Positions 28,050-35,804 of a stretch of DNA of 44,315 nt are shown in pieces. This stretch comes from a virus: positions 1 through 44,315 of IMG/VR virus record IMGVR_UViG_3300031673_005194; one strand, 5' to 3'. The position numbers and the translations under genes were made by a program. Under the pieces are notes generated by a model. That model searched no databases. It saw nothing but the letters and a program-made list of their open reading frames with translations, and was not told the DNA's origin. Numbering within the stretch: the stretch's first letter is position 1; the number at the start of each line of letters is the position of its first letter.

Positions 28050-28229
28050 ATGATTGATAAAAGTTGCGGATTTTATAATCTAACCTGTGATATTTGCGGA
28101 GAAGAAGCAAGCGAAGGATTTTTTGAATTTAGTGAAGCTGTGGATTATAAGAAAAGCGAAGGATGGATAAGCCAAAAGAGAAATGGAGAATGGCAAGATG
28201 TATGCCCTGATTGTTCCAAACTAAAATGA
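28050..28229 (+). CDS. zinc-ribbon protein, 59 aa
   Basis: ATG 28050 follows GAGAGGGG. CDICGEEASE and the C-terminal CPDCSKLK give a CxxC-CxxC zinc site around an acidic middle (GFFEFSEAVDYKKSEGWISQ). Such treble-clef-like mini-proteins are numerous in this phage. Function unknown. Confidence 0.6.
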   Translation: MIDKSCGFYNLTCDICGEEASEGFFEFSEAVDYKKSEGWISQKRNGEWQDVCPDCSKLK

Positions 28230-28245
28230 TTGAGGGGGATGGAAA

Positions 28246-28326
28246 ATGATGAGTTGGCCTGACGCGATTGTAATGATAGCATTACTTGCTTTATGGGGAT
28301 TCGTAGCTTGGTTGGCGAGTAAATAG
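28246..28326 (+). CDS. membrane microprotein, 26 aa
   Basis: ATG 28246 follows GAGGGGG. MMSWPDAIVMIALLALWGFV plus AWLASK is one hydrophobic helix with a short basic end. The near-identical start at 27420 marks a second, broken copy. It probably sits in the inner membrane. No function can be assigned. Confidence 0.5.
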   Translation: MMSWPDAIVMIALLALWGFVAWLASK

Positions 28327-28339
28327 AGGGGGTTATTAC

Positions 28340-28555
28340 ATGCCAAAACTTCATTGTAGTCATCCAACTATCACGAATAGAACTCGGTGTGGAATCACGA
28401 AGGATACGGTTTTTATGACGAGCAAGAAGAAAATAGTCACATGCAAACGGTGTCTAAAAAGTATTGAGCGGGAAAAAGAAAAAGAAGCAATTCGTGAAGG
28501 TTTAAGACAAGTAAGAAATGGGGAAACAGTGTCATTGCGTAGTTTGATGGATTAG
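28340..28555 (+). CDS. small basic Cys/His protein, 71 aa
   Basis: ATG 28340 follows GAGGGGG. LHCSHPTITNRTRCGITKDT and VTCKRCLKSIEREKEKE include CxxC and spaced Cys/His suited to zinc binding, then a charged helix. Function unknown; part of the dense small-gene run. Confidence 0.55.
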   Translation: MPKLHCSHPTITNRTRCGITKDTVFMTSKKKIVTCKRCLKSIEREKEKEAIREGLRQVRNGETVSLRSLMD

Positions 28556-28565
28556 GAAGGATGGG

Positions 28566-28811
28566 ATGAGCACTGTACAATTTCCAATACCACCGATGAT
28601 TTTTATAGATCATGGTGGTTGCATAGTTGGTGAATGCCCAATATGTGGAGAATGGATTTATGAAAGTGAATGGAAAATAACGGGTGAGATAATGCACCAC
28701 GAAGATTGTAAGGTTACGAAATATGTTACTCAGTTTGCTAAATTGCCCATAAGTGAACAAAAGAAGATTATGCAAAGGATAAAAAGGGGAAATAACCATG
28801 AGCGACAATAA
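28566..28811 (+). CDS. zinc-finger protein, 81 aa
   Basis: ATG 28566 follows AAGGATGGG. CPICGEWIYESEWKITGE leads to MHHEDC, giving a CxxC...HxxC ligand set, and the C-terminal part is helical and basic. Its end overlaps the next gene by 14 bp. Function unknown. Confidence 0.6.
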   Translation: MSTVQFPIPPMIFIDHGGCIVGECPICGEWIYESEWKITGEIMHHEDCKVTKYVTQFAKLPISEQKKIMQRIKRGNNHERQ

Positions 28812-28998
28812 AGTGTTAACCGAAGTTAAATACACCGACTTAGCTGATTTAATCTTTATATTACAAGATCAAGCGAACGTATATCACGACCTTGACGAAT
28901 GTTGTGATGAATTAACAGTAGGCCAATTTACAGAATGGCTTCTAACAATGAAAGGGTCTGTTGAGTTAATCGAAGTGTACCTAGGGGATAACACATGA
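28798..28998 (+). CDS. small acidic protein, 66 aa
   Basis: ATG 28798 lies inside the end of the previous gene with AAAGGGG upstream. LTEVKYTDLADLIFILQDQA is helical, followed by DLDECCDELTVGQFTEWLLT and an acidic end. No motif. Its stop overlaps the next ATG by 4 bp. Confidence 0.55.
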   Translation: MSDNKVLTEVKYTDLADLIFILQDQANVYHDLDECCDELTVGQFTEWLLTMKGSVELIEVYLGDNT

Positions 28999-29233
28999 AC
29001 CTCGAAACAATAAACCTCCACAAACAGGAATTAGCATCAATCATCATCCAACTATCTAGCAACAGACAGAAAATGAAATTGCAGACCTTGAATATCAGAT
29101 GCAAAGGGCAAAACTGCATAATTACCATTCGTGTCTAGATGTGATTCAGCTCATAGACGTAGTCACTTGCGAAGGCTGTAATTTTGAGGATGGATGCATT
29201 TACGAGAAAAAGTATAAGAGGGTTAAATTGTAG
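28995..29233 (+). pseudogene. frameshifted small Cys-rich coiled-coil gene
   Basis: From ATG 28995 the frame reads MNLETINLHKQELASIIIQL and SSNRQK, then changes character and stops at 29138. The -1 frame continues NEIADLEYQMQRAKLHNYHS and TCEGCNFEDGC to TAG 29231-29233, a coherent coiled coil plus Cys-rich end. One A lost from an A run at 29070-29073 explains the break (QKNE restored by AAAAAT). The intact product would be about 79 aa. -1 ribosomal slippage at this A run is the alternative. Confidence 0.6.
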
Positions 29234-29248
29234 AGGGGGGAAGAATAA

Positions 29249-30475
29249 ATGCAAGTAGAATATGACCAAACAAAATTGCCTATCAAAATGTGGTTAGATA
29301 ATATCGAAGATGGGGCAATGAAGCAAGCAAGGAACTTAGCGAATTTACCTTTTGCCTTTAAGCACGTTGCATTAATGCCAGATGCGCATCAAGGATATGG
29401 AATGCCCATAGGTGGAGTATTGGCAACTGAAAATATTATTGTTCCGAATGCGGTTGGCGTGGATATCGGGTGCGGGATGGCTTTTGTTCAAACAAATATC
29501 CCTGCTCAGTTATTGCGTAATACCGAGACGGGGCAGGGGAATTTAGCTCAGTTAATCATCGGAAATATCATGAGAAATGTCCCGGTTGGATTTGCCCATC
29601 ACAGCGAAAAGCAGAAAAGTGAATGCCTTGATGAAGCTACTTACAAGGTAGAACATTTAAATGCGGGGTTAGAACTCATTCCTGAAATCGAAAAGGCTTA
29701 CTTATCAATGGGAACAATGGGGGGGAATAACCACTTCATCGAGCTCCAGGAAGATGATAATGGAATGGTTGCGATTATGCTCCATTCGGGATCCCGAAGC
29801 CTTGGGAAAAAGATTTGCGACTATTTCAATAAGTTGGCGGTAGAGATTAATTCTAAGTGGTTTTCGGTTATCCCCAAAGAATGGGAGCTGGCATTTTTAC
29901 CCGTAGATTCGCTAGAGGGTCAATCGTATATTGCTTGGATGAATTTAGCCCAAGAATTTGCCATGGAAAACAGGTCACAGATGATGGGGATTGCACTCAA
30001 CACACTCTTTGTTGCAGTTAATAAATATGCTGATGTGAATTTTTTGTTTGAACAATCTATGGCGGTAAACGTTCACCATAATTATGCAACGATTGAAAAT
30101 CACTTTGGCAAAAATGTATGGGTACATCGCAAGGGTGCAATACGTGCCCGAGAAGGAGAGCTAGGAATTATTCCGGGAGCTATGGGAAGTTCGTCTTACA
30201 TCGTTGAGGGATTAGGCAATAAAGATTCATTCATGTCCTGTTCGCATGGCGCAGGACGCAGGATGGGGCGCAAAGAAGCCGGAAGACAATTCACAACAGA
30301 GAATACATTAGCTGATTTAAAGGCAAAGAGAATTATCTTAGGCAAGCATAAAAAAGACAATGTTGCTGAGGAATGTTTGGGGGCCTACAAGGATATTGAT
30401 GAGGTTATTAATAATGAGTTGGATCTTATTAAGCCCATCAAAAAGTTAAAAACAATCGCCGTTATTAAGGGTTAG
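29249..30475 (+). CDS. rtcB: RtcB RNA ligase, 408 aa
   Basis: RtcB joins RNA ends with 2',3'-cyclic phosphate (or 3'-phosphate) to 5'-OH ends using GTP and Mn2+. Seen here: MPDAHQGYGMPIGGVLAT (about 43-60), VGVDIGCGM with Mn-binding D72 and C75, and CSHGAGRRMGRKEA carrying the His that is guanylylated. Further His ligands are in NNHFIELQED and VHHNYA. Length matches the short RtcB group. No archease gene is nearby. In a phage the likely job is repair of tRNAs cut by host anticodon nucleases. Strong GAGGGGGG site. Confidence 0.95.
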   Translation: MQVEYDQTKLPIKMWLDNIEDGAMKQARNLANLPFAFKHVALMPDAHQGYGMPIGGVLATENIIVPNAVGVDIGCGMAFVQTNIPAQLLRNTETGQGNLAQLIIGNIMRNVPVGFAHHSEKQKSECLDEATYKVEHLNAGLELIPEIEKAYLSMGTMGGNNHFIELQEDDNGMVAIMLHSGSRSLGKKICDYFNKLAVEINSKWFSVIPKEWELAFLPVDSLEGQSYIAWMNLAQEFAMENRSQMMGIALNTLFVAVNKYADVNFLFEQSMAVNVHHNYATIENHFGKNVWVHRKGAIRAREGELGIIPGAMGSSSYIVEGLGNKDSFMSCSHGAGRRMGRKEAGRQFTTENTLADLKAKRIILGKHKKDNVAEECLGAYKDIDEVINNELDLIKPIKKLKTIAVIKG

Positions 30476-30494
30476 GGGGGCGATCTCCATAGCA

Positions 30495-31022
30495 ATGATA
30501 AAGGAAAGCCAGAATATACTTGAAGAACGACTGAAGCTGTACAAAAAGCATAAAGCCGAAGTTATAACTACTATGCAAAGGGTATCAGTATGGGAGGAAG
30601 CGTTGAAAAGTGGGGAACTATGGCTGTTTGAAAATAGTGTAAGCAGAATATTAGGTATGCCACACTCAATAACCACTACGTCTCCAACTGAACAAACAGT
30701 AAACCAAAGAGAAGTCACTGCCGAACTAGTGCAAGAATGGATTGACGAAGATAAATCCAAGATAAGATACAAAACGGTGGAGATTGAACAGATTGATGAA
30801 GCATTGAAGGCGTTGACTAGGGAGCAAAGGACGGTTATCGAGTCGAAGTATTTCGAAGCAGAGTCATGGCGAAGTATCGAGATACTTTTCAATGAACAAT
30901 ACTCGGTCGGTAGGATATATATTCAAACTGATGGGCTAAAGTTAATAAACAGAGAAGCGTTGGAGATACTTTGGCAAATACTTGGTCCACTGTTTCAGAG
31001 GTATCTGTATTTTAGGCGATAA
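30495..31022 (+). CDS. ArpU/RinA-type late transcription regulator, 175 aa
   Basis: The N-terminal half is a coiled helix (ILEERLKLYKKHKAEVITTM). The C-terminal half has EALKALTREQRTVIESKYFE and AESWRSIEILFNEQYSVGRI, resembling sigma-70 region 4-like HTH domains of ArpU/RinA regulators. These activate late genes of Firmicute phages and usually lie just before terS, as is the case here. The tandem repeats at 31038-31073 are its probable binding sites. Confidence 0.8.
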   Translation: MIKESQNILEERLKLYKKHKAEVITTMQRVSVWEEALKSGELWLFENSVSRILGMPHSITTTSPTEQTVNQREVTAELVQEWIDEDKSKIRYKTVEIEQIDEALKALTREQRTVIESKYFEAESWRSIEILFNEQYSVGRIYIQTDGLKLINREALEILWQILGPLFQRYLYFRR

Positions 31023-31037
31023 AATGAATATTCCTTG

Positions 31038-31102
31038 AAAAGTCACTGTTTATTCTCCAAAAAGTCACTGTTTTTGAGAGAAAAAAGGTTTATGATTATA
31101 AC
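31038..31102 (+). promoter_or_regulatory. late promoter with tandem activator sites
   Basis: AAAAGTCACTGTTT occurs at 31038-31051 and 31060-31073, exactly 22 bp apart, so both lie on the same face of the helix. About 24 bp further, TATAAC (31097-31102) could be the -10; there is no good -35, as expected for an activated promoter. It follows the ArpU-like gene by 15 bp. Confidence 0.6.
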
Positions 31103-31158
31103 GTGAGAATCTTAAGAGTGAAGCACACATAGTTCATCCGCAATGAGCGGGAAGAGCA

Positions 31159-31187
31159 ATAATGCCGTCCTAATTGGTCGGCATTAT
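31159..31187 (+). promoter_or_regulatory. 9-bp stem-loop in late leader
   Basis: ATAATGCCG (31159-31167) pairs perfectly with CGGCATTAT (31179-31187) around an 11-nt loop, then CTATTTG. It may be an attenuator or a processing site between the late promoter and the first late gene. Confidence 0.5.
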
Positions 31188-31211
31188 CTATTTGTTTGGG
31201 AGTTGACTTCC

Positions 31212-31394
31212 TTGAATTGCAAAGATTGTATTCGTCATAATATGTGCTGGCAAAAAGAAAATCCACCTAAAAATTGTCAAAGATATGATAGATTTTTAGA
31301 TAGTTGGAAATTTAAAAATATTGAGTTAGAGATAAGACTTAAAGTTATTGAACGAGAGATAAGTCTTAATAAGCCAGTTGAGGGACCTTTGTAA
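31212..31394 (+). CDS. small Cys-rich protein, 60 aa
   Basis: The best start is TTG 31212 with TGGGAG 9 bp upstream. The frame is open from ATG 31143, but that lacks a ribosome site and would run through the hairpin. The product starts MNCKDCIRHNMCWQKENPPK and has four Cys in 24 residues, then a helix. First gene of the late/cassette region. Function unknown. Confidence 0.5.
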   Translation: MNCKDCIRHNMCWQKENPPKNCQRYDRFLDSWKFKNIELEIRLKVIEREISLNKPVEGPL

Positions 31395-31431
31395 ATATAA
31401 GCTAAAATAAACTAAATTAGGAGCAATTAAA

Positions 31432-32376
31432 ATGAGCTTTGTAAAACTTTGTCCTGAACACCATGAAAGATGGAATAAGTTTTGTTTTAAAAACCATTGG
31501 TTCTGGCATACGACTTATTGGCTAGAATACCTGCAAAATAGTAAATTCGGAGTGGAATTCGAAGACCACTCATTTTTTCTTGAAAATAGTCGGCAAATAA
31601 CAAATATTGTCCCACTGATTCAGGAAGGTGATAAACTTATCTCTCCTGGATTTGATGAAGAGCGAGAAATTATAAGAGAAGTCAAAAGGATTGCGTTAGA
31701 AAACGGCATCAAACATATTCAGGTTGACTGTGATATTAAAAAATATTTGAATGTGCAGAATTATACCTGTGTTCTTGATTTGAACAATGTGCGACCAACT
31801 AAGGGGCATAAGTCAGCTATAAAGAAGGCTGAACAATTCCTCACATATCGAACATCAGAAGATATTGAGAAGTTCAGGAAATATTATATCAATGTTGCCA
31901 AGAAGGAGACTCGACCGAGAGTAACATTCGAACTACTAGGACAATGGATAAAACAAGGATTCGGAACATTGCTTGAAGCTTTGCTTGATGGTAAAACAGT
32001 TGGTTATATTTATGTCCTACATTGGAACAAATATGCTTATTATTTCATGTCATGCACACCTAGGCCATATAAGGAATATAATGTCACTCATTTTTTAATG
32101 AATAAGGCGTTTGAAATATTAAGGGATAAAGGGATCGTTACTTACGAAATGGGTGAGCAAGCGTTTAATTCGTTGCACCAACAACCTACCGAAAAAGAGA
32201 GATCCATTAGCAGATTCAAGCGAGGTTTTGGTGGTGAGATAGTTACAAAGCCATCTTCCGAATATTTCCTCGATCAAGAATATATGATTGATGTTTTTGC
32301 AAATAGAATTCATAAATATTGGGAGTGCGAAAATGAAAAAAATATTATTGATATTTCCAAAGTTGGAGTCCTATAA
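31432..32376 (+). CDS. FemAB/BioF2-like GNAT acyltransferase, 314 aa
   Basis: It has the double-GNAT plan of FemAB relatives: an N-terminal half with WFWHTTYWLEYLQNSKF and NIVPLI, and a C-terminal half with KGHKSAIKKAEQFL, FRKYYINVAKKETRPRVTFE, LLEALLDGKTVGYIYVLH and YEMGEQAFNS. FemAB proteins transfer aminoacyl or acyl groups to amines, including amino sugars in surface glycans. At the head of a nonulosonate-type cassette it may acylate the sugar. It overlaps the next gene by 44 bp. Substrate unknown. Confidence 0.7.
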   Translation: MSFVKLCPEHHERWNKFCFKNHWFWHTTYWLEYLQNSKFGVEFEDHSFFLENSRQITNIVPLIQEGDKLISPGFDEEREIIREVKRIALENGIKHIQVDCDIKKYLNVQNYTCVLDLNNVRPTKGHKSAIKKAEQFLTYRTSEDIEKFRKYYINVAKKETRPRVTFELLGQWIKQGFGTLLEALLDGKTVGYIYVLHWNKYAYYFMSCTPRPYKEYNVTHFLMNKAFEILRDKGIVTYEMGEQAFNSLHQQPTEKERSISRFKRGFGGEIVTKPSSEYFLDQEYMIDVFANRIHKYWECENEKNIIDISKVGVL

Positions 32377-33520
32377 AAATTTTCATTATATGCCCGTAAC
32401 GGCTTTATCCGTGGCCGCTGAATTATTAGCACAGGGGCATGAAGTTAAAATATGGGATCAGAGAATTGAAAGCACATTTAAAGATATTGTATGGCTACTT
32501 TCAGATGATGTTGAGGTAATGATTACGGCATTTACGGGCTATCAATTAAGTGAAGCATATCGAACTGCGAAAGAAATAAAAACTAATATTCGTGATAAAA
32601 AAATTATCATAGGTGGCCCCCATGCAACAGCCCTTCCGGTTCAAACACTAGAATCTCCATATATCGACGAAGTATTTGTAGGCGAAATGGATACTGGAAA
32701 ATATCCTTTGCCTTATTGGTTGATAGATATTACGAAGTACATTAATCTTGCTACTGAGCGATTTATCTACGTTTCGAGCTACGGCTGTGTAGGAGTTTGC
32801 TCATTCTGCAGCACCAAAAAACGGCGTAAACTTATGTTTCTATCTTTTGAGCGCATCCAAACAGATATTGATTATCTGATGTCACATTATTCATTCAAAG
32901 AAGCAGTCTTCTTTGATGCCACACTGTTCACTAAGCCTGAAAGGGCTTATTTTATTTCCCAATTGATGAGGAAACATAAACTTTCTTGGATTGCTGATTC
33001 ACGCGCTGATGAAATCATAAGAATGCCACAAGGGATGCTCAAGGATATCGCGGAAAGTGGATTGACGCAACTTACCATCGGCCTTGAATCGGGGTCAGAA
33101 TCGATAGCAAAGATCATGAAAAAGGGCAAAGATCATCTCGAAAATTACAAAAAATGTGCTGAGATAATGGCTATATATCCTCATGTTAAGATGGTATCCG
33201 GCGTGATCTTCGGATGCCCTGGCGAAACAATTGATAATCTGCTTGAGACAATTGAGTATATCAAGATGATTAAGGAGATTAATCAGAATTTCTTCATTTC
33301 TACTACCTTCTTCAGACCACTTCCAGATACTGAAATGGCTGATATGTGTAAGGAATATGGATACGTTGAGCCTCAATCGCTTGAAGAGTGGGCAGAATTG
33401 GGACAGCAGAACCACTATGAATACAACATCTTCATGGATGCCTCATGGATTCAGGATATTGATAATTACAAAAAAATCTACGATAACTTTGTCGCCGAAA
33501 ATGGCGATTTATTTACTTAA
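32333..33520 (+). CDS. B12-binding-domain radical SAM enzyme, 395 aa
   Basis: Residues 1-125 form a cobalamin-binding-like Rossmann domain (TALSVAAELLAQGHEVKIWD; KIIIGGPHATALPVQTL). The radical SAM core follows with YGCVGVCSFCSTKKRR (C-x3-C-x2-C), TIGLESGSESI and SGVIFGCPGET. Such enzymes methylate or rearrange unactivated carbons; some act on sugars or lipids. The canonical DxHxxG of B12 ligation is not visible, so cobalamin may not be bound by a His. ATG 32333 has GGGAG upstream inside the FemAB-like gene. Probably tailors the sugar, but the reaction is unknown. Confidence 0.8.
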   Translation: MKKILLIFPKLESYKNFHYMPVTALSVAAELLAQGHEVKIWDQRIESTFKDIVWLLSDDVEVMITAFTGYQLSEAYRTAKEIKTNIRDKKIIIGGPHATALPVQTLESPYIDEVFVGEMDTGKYPLPYWLIDITKYINLATERFIYVSSYGCVGVCSFCSTKKRRKLMFLSFERIQTDIDYLMSHYSFKEAVFFDATLFTKPERAYFISQLMRKHKLSWIADSRADEIIRMPQGMLKDIAESGLTQLTIGLESGSESIAKIMKKGKDHLENYKKCAEIMAIYPHVKMVSGVIFGCPGETIDNLLETIEYIKMIKEINQNFFISTTFFRPLPDTEMADMCKEYGYVEPQSLEEWAELGQQNHYEYNIFMDASWIQDIDNYKKIYDNFVAENGDLFT

Positions 33521-33535
33521 AGGGGCGAAAACAAA

Positions 33536-34381
33536 ATGATTAACGACAAGGTCATAAAGGCAATAATACCGGCGCATATGACATCATCACGATTGCCTGG
33601 TAAAGTTCTCTTGGATATAGATGGAAAAACGGTCCTACAAAGAGTTGTTGAACGCGTAAAATCCGCTAAGTTACTTGATGGTATTGTTATCGCTATCACA
33701 ACAAATGAGCAGGATGATTGCCTTGAAGAATTTTGCAAAACAATGGGTTATGAATATTATCGAGGTTCCGAGGATAACGTTCTGGATCGCATAATCAAGG
33801 GGGGGAAGGCAACAAATACGGATGTTGTGGTGGAACTCACGAGTGATTGCCCACTAATTTATTGGGAGCACATAGATTATCTGATTAATTTGCATATGCA
33901 AAGCTACCCAGATTTTGATATGACAACGAATATAGAGATACGTTCATTCCCTCGTGGCTTTGATCTGCGAGTTGTCAATATTGAGGCACTGGAAAGATCA
34001 TATAAGGAAATTGACAACGAATTGGATTTTGAGCATGCCCTTACTTGGATTTATCTTAATCCCAAGGGAAAATTGAATTATAAAGTGCAAAATTGGTCAG
34101 CCCCACTTGAGCAAAACCGGCCAGATATTGAAGTGACGTTAGACGAGATGGATGATTTATTATTAATCAGATTTATCTATGGCTTTGAAAACCAAGGTTA
34201 CAATCAGGAACTCACCTGTCAGCAGGTCATACACATAATCGATAGTTATCCTGACATGTACACCAAGGTAGCTAAGGTGACCAGGAAGGATTATTTTTTC
34301 GAATTGGCTGAGGCTTATGCCAATATGGAAAAAAAGAATCTGTCGTCAGAGAAGAAGCGAGGTAGACCAAGGAATAAATAA
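33536..34381 (+). CDS. SpsF/NeuA-like sugar nucleotidyltransferase with AT-hook tail, 281 aa
   Basis: AIIPAHMTSSRLPGKVLLDI is the nucleotide-binding start of the CMP-sugar/SpsF transferase family. TVLQRVVERVKSAK, VIAITTNEQDD, YYRGSEDNVLDRI and VVVELTSDCPLI follow as expected. The family activates sugars such as nonulosonic acids with CTP. A C-terminal extension ends KKRGRPRNK, an AT-hook-like DNA-binding motif, unusual for this family. AAGGGGCG precedes ATG 33536; a terminator follows. Confidence 0.82.
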   Translation: MINDKVIKAIIPAHMTSSRLPGKVLLDIDGKTVLQRVVERVKSAKLLDGIVIAITTNEQDDCLEEFCKTMGYEYYRGSEDNVLDRIIKGGKATNTDVVVELTSDCPLIYWEHIDYLINLHMQSYPDFDMTTNIEIRSFPRGFDLRVVNIEALERSYKEIDNELDFEHALTWIYLNPKGKLNYKVQNWSAPLEQNRPDIEVTLDEMDDLLLIRFIYGFENQGYNQELTCQQVIHIIDSYPDMYTKVAKVTRKDYFFELAEAYANMEKKNLSSEKKRGRPRNK

Positions 34382-34405
34382 TTTTAGGTTACTCGACGGA
34401 GTGTA

Positions 34406-34438
34406 AAAAGCGATCATACCTTGAATATGGTCGCTTTT
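34406..34438 (+). terminator. terminator between cytidylyltransferase and HNH gene
   Basis: AAAAGCGA (34406-34413) pairs with TCGCTTTT (34431-34438), and inner CATA/TATG pairs extend the stem. The short T tract ends the stem. It could work in both directions and isolates the HNH insert. Confidence 0.6.
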
Positions 34439-34471
34439 CCTATGCGCAAAATCTTTCAAGGGGGTTTTAAG

Positions 34472-34933
34472 ATGAAAACTAATAAAAAAATCGCATGGCA
34501 AGTCAATGAAAACGACTGTTGGATTTGTACAAGTCATGCGGGAAACGGACATGGATATCCACAATACCAAGTCAATGGTAAGCCAGGATACCTAAGTCGT
34601 TATATGTATGAAAACAAACATAGTAAAATTCCGGATGGAATGTGCGCTTGTCACAAGTGCGACACCCCAATGTGCATCAATCCAGATCATATATTTTTAG
34701 GGACTAGAGCAGACAATAATGCGGACAAGGTTAGCAAAAATAGGCAAGCATGCGAAATAGGAGAACTTAATTCTAATTCTAAACTCACAGAAAAACAAAT
34801 CATCGAAATAAGAAATATACATGACATGAAACATAGACAAATAGCCGAAATATATAATGTTTCAAAAAGTCATATAACCAATATTCGCAGAAACTATAAT
34901 TGGAGACATCTATTAGGGAGCGCGGCAAAATGA
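34472..34933 (+). CDS. HNH homing endonuclease with HTH tail, 153 aa
   Basis: The nuclease core is CACHKCDTPMCINPDHIFLG then TRADNNADK, a close match to the HNH_3 pattern (H-x2-C...C-x-NP-x-H-x4-GT-x2-DN-x2-D). The C-terminal part KLTEKQIIEIRNIHDMKHRQ then IAEIYNVSKSHITNIRRNYN is a helix-turn-helix of the NUMOD type. Free-standing homing genes of this kind spread between phages. It sits in the sugar cassette behind a terminator and overlaps the oxidoreductase ATG by 4 bp. AAGGGGG site upstream. Confidence 0.88.
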   Translation: MKTNKKIAWQVNENDCWICTSHAGNGHGYPQYQVNGKPGYLSRYMYENKHSKIPDGMCACHKCDTPMCINPDHIFLGTRADNNADKVSKNRQACEIGELNSNSKLTEKQIIEIRNIHDMKHRQIAEIYNVSKSHITNIRRNYNWRHLLGSAAK

Positions 34934-35739
34934 ATAAATATAAAACAATAATAATTGGACTTGGAGGACAAGGTTGCCTTGCTGATGGTCTCGGTAGTGG
35001 AAACGAAGACAAAATAATAAGTTTTGCTAATGCGATCATAAAGCATGATGGATTTGAATTGGTTGGTGGATGTGATATTGACCAAGACAAAAGAAATAAT
35101 GCTGAAAGATACTGGGGAATGAAAACATTTAATTCATTTATAGATTGTGATAAACATTTTGATGTGGCCGTTGTAGCAACGTCAGATAATTGTCATTTTG
35201 AAATATTAAAACAATTGGTTGATTACAGACCCAAATTAATTCTATGTGAAAAACCGATCTGCACCGATTTGAAACAGGCTCGGGAAATAGTTGAACTGTA
35301 TAAGGCTAAGGAAATACCAATTCTTGTTAATTACACAAGGAACTTTCTCCCCTATTATGAAGATTTGAAACAACGATACAACTCAGGAGAATTTGGAAAA
35401 ATAGTCTCTGCTAATGTCGTATTTAATCGTGGATGGAAACATACCGCTACGCATGCAATCAGTTTCCTTGAGTGGTTTTTTGATGGCCAATATAACGGTA
35501 AAATCATGGAATGTGAAACGGATTATCGCATTTGGCAGATGGATTTGTTTTTTGAAAAATATCATTGGCGAGAGGAACGCATTGGGGATATGCCGGTTTG
35601 GGATTATTACGATAAATCTCATTGGCATGTGGTTAACAATGCTTTTCAGTTTTTAGAGGGCAAAGAAGAGTTAAAATGTACAGGGGAACAGGCATTGCGG
35701 TCACTGGAGATTTGTTTTGAATTGATGGAAAATGGTTGA
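34930..35739 (+). CDS. Gfo/Idh/MocA-type sugar oxidoreductase, 269 aa
   Basis: It begins with a Rossmann nucleotide-binding fold (YKTIIIGLGGQGCLAD) and continues VVATSDNCHFEILKQLVDYR, LILCEKPICTDLKQAREIVE with the family's E-K-P motif, and ILVNYTRNFLPYYEDLKQRY. It probably oxidises or reduces a sugar nucleotide or sugar acid with NAD(P). The length is a little below the usual 330 aa, so the C-terminal sheet domain is short. ATG 34930 overlaps the HNH stop. Member of the sugar-modification cassette. Confidence 0.8.
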   Translation: MNKYKTIIIGLGGQGCLADGLGSGNEDKIISFANAIIKHDGFELVGGCDIDQDKRNNAERYWGMKTFNSFIDCDKHFDVAVVATSDNCHFEILKQLVDYRPKLILCEKPICTDLKQAREIVELYKAKEIPILVNYTRNFLPYYEDLKQRYNSGEFGKIVSANVVFNRGWKHTATHAISFLEWFFDGQYNGKIMECETDYRIWQMDLFFEKYHWREERIGDMPVWDYYDKSHWHVVNNAFQFLEGKEELKCTGEQALRSLEICFELMENG

Positions 35740-35757
35740 TAAAAACGAAAATAATTC

Positions 35758-35787
35758 AAGAGCCAGTTAAGGCTTCTTTTTATTTTG
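35758..35787 (+). terminator. weak terminator before aminotransferase
   Basis: A short AGCC/GGCT stem with a 6-nt loop (35761-35774) is followed by TCTTTTTATTTT. Small stem, good T tract. Confidence 0.35.
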
Positions 35788-35804
35788 TAATAGGAGTGAT
35801 AAAA

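Noticed and set aside
31143-31211. ATG 31143 as start of the Cys-rich late gene
   Set aside because: There is no ribosome site, and the segment consists of a perfect hairpin; the TTG at 31212 is better supported.
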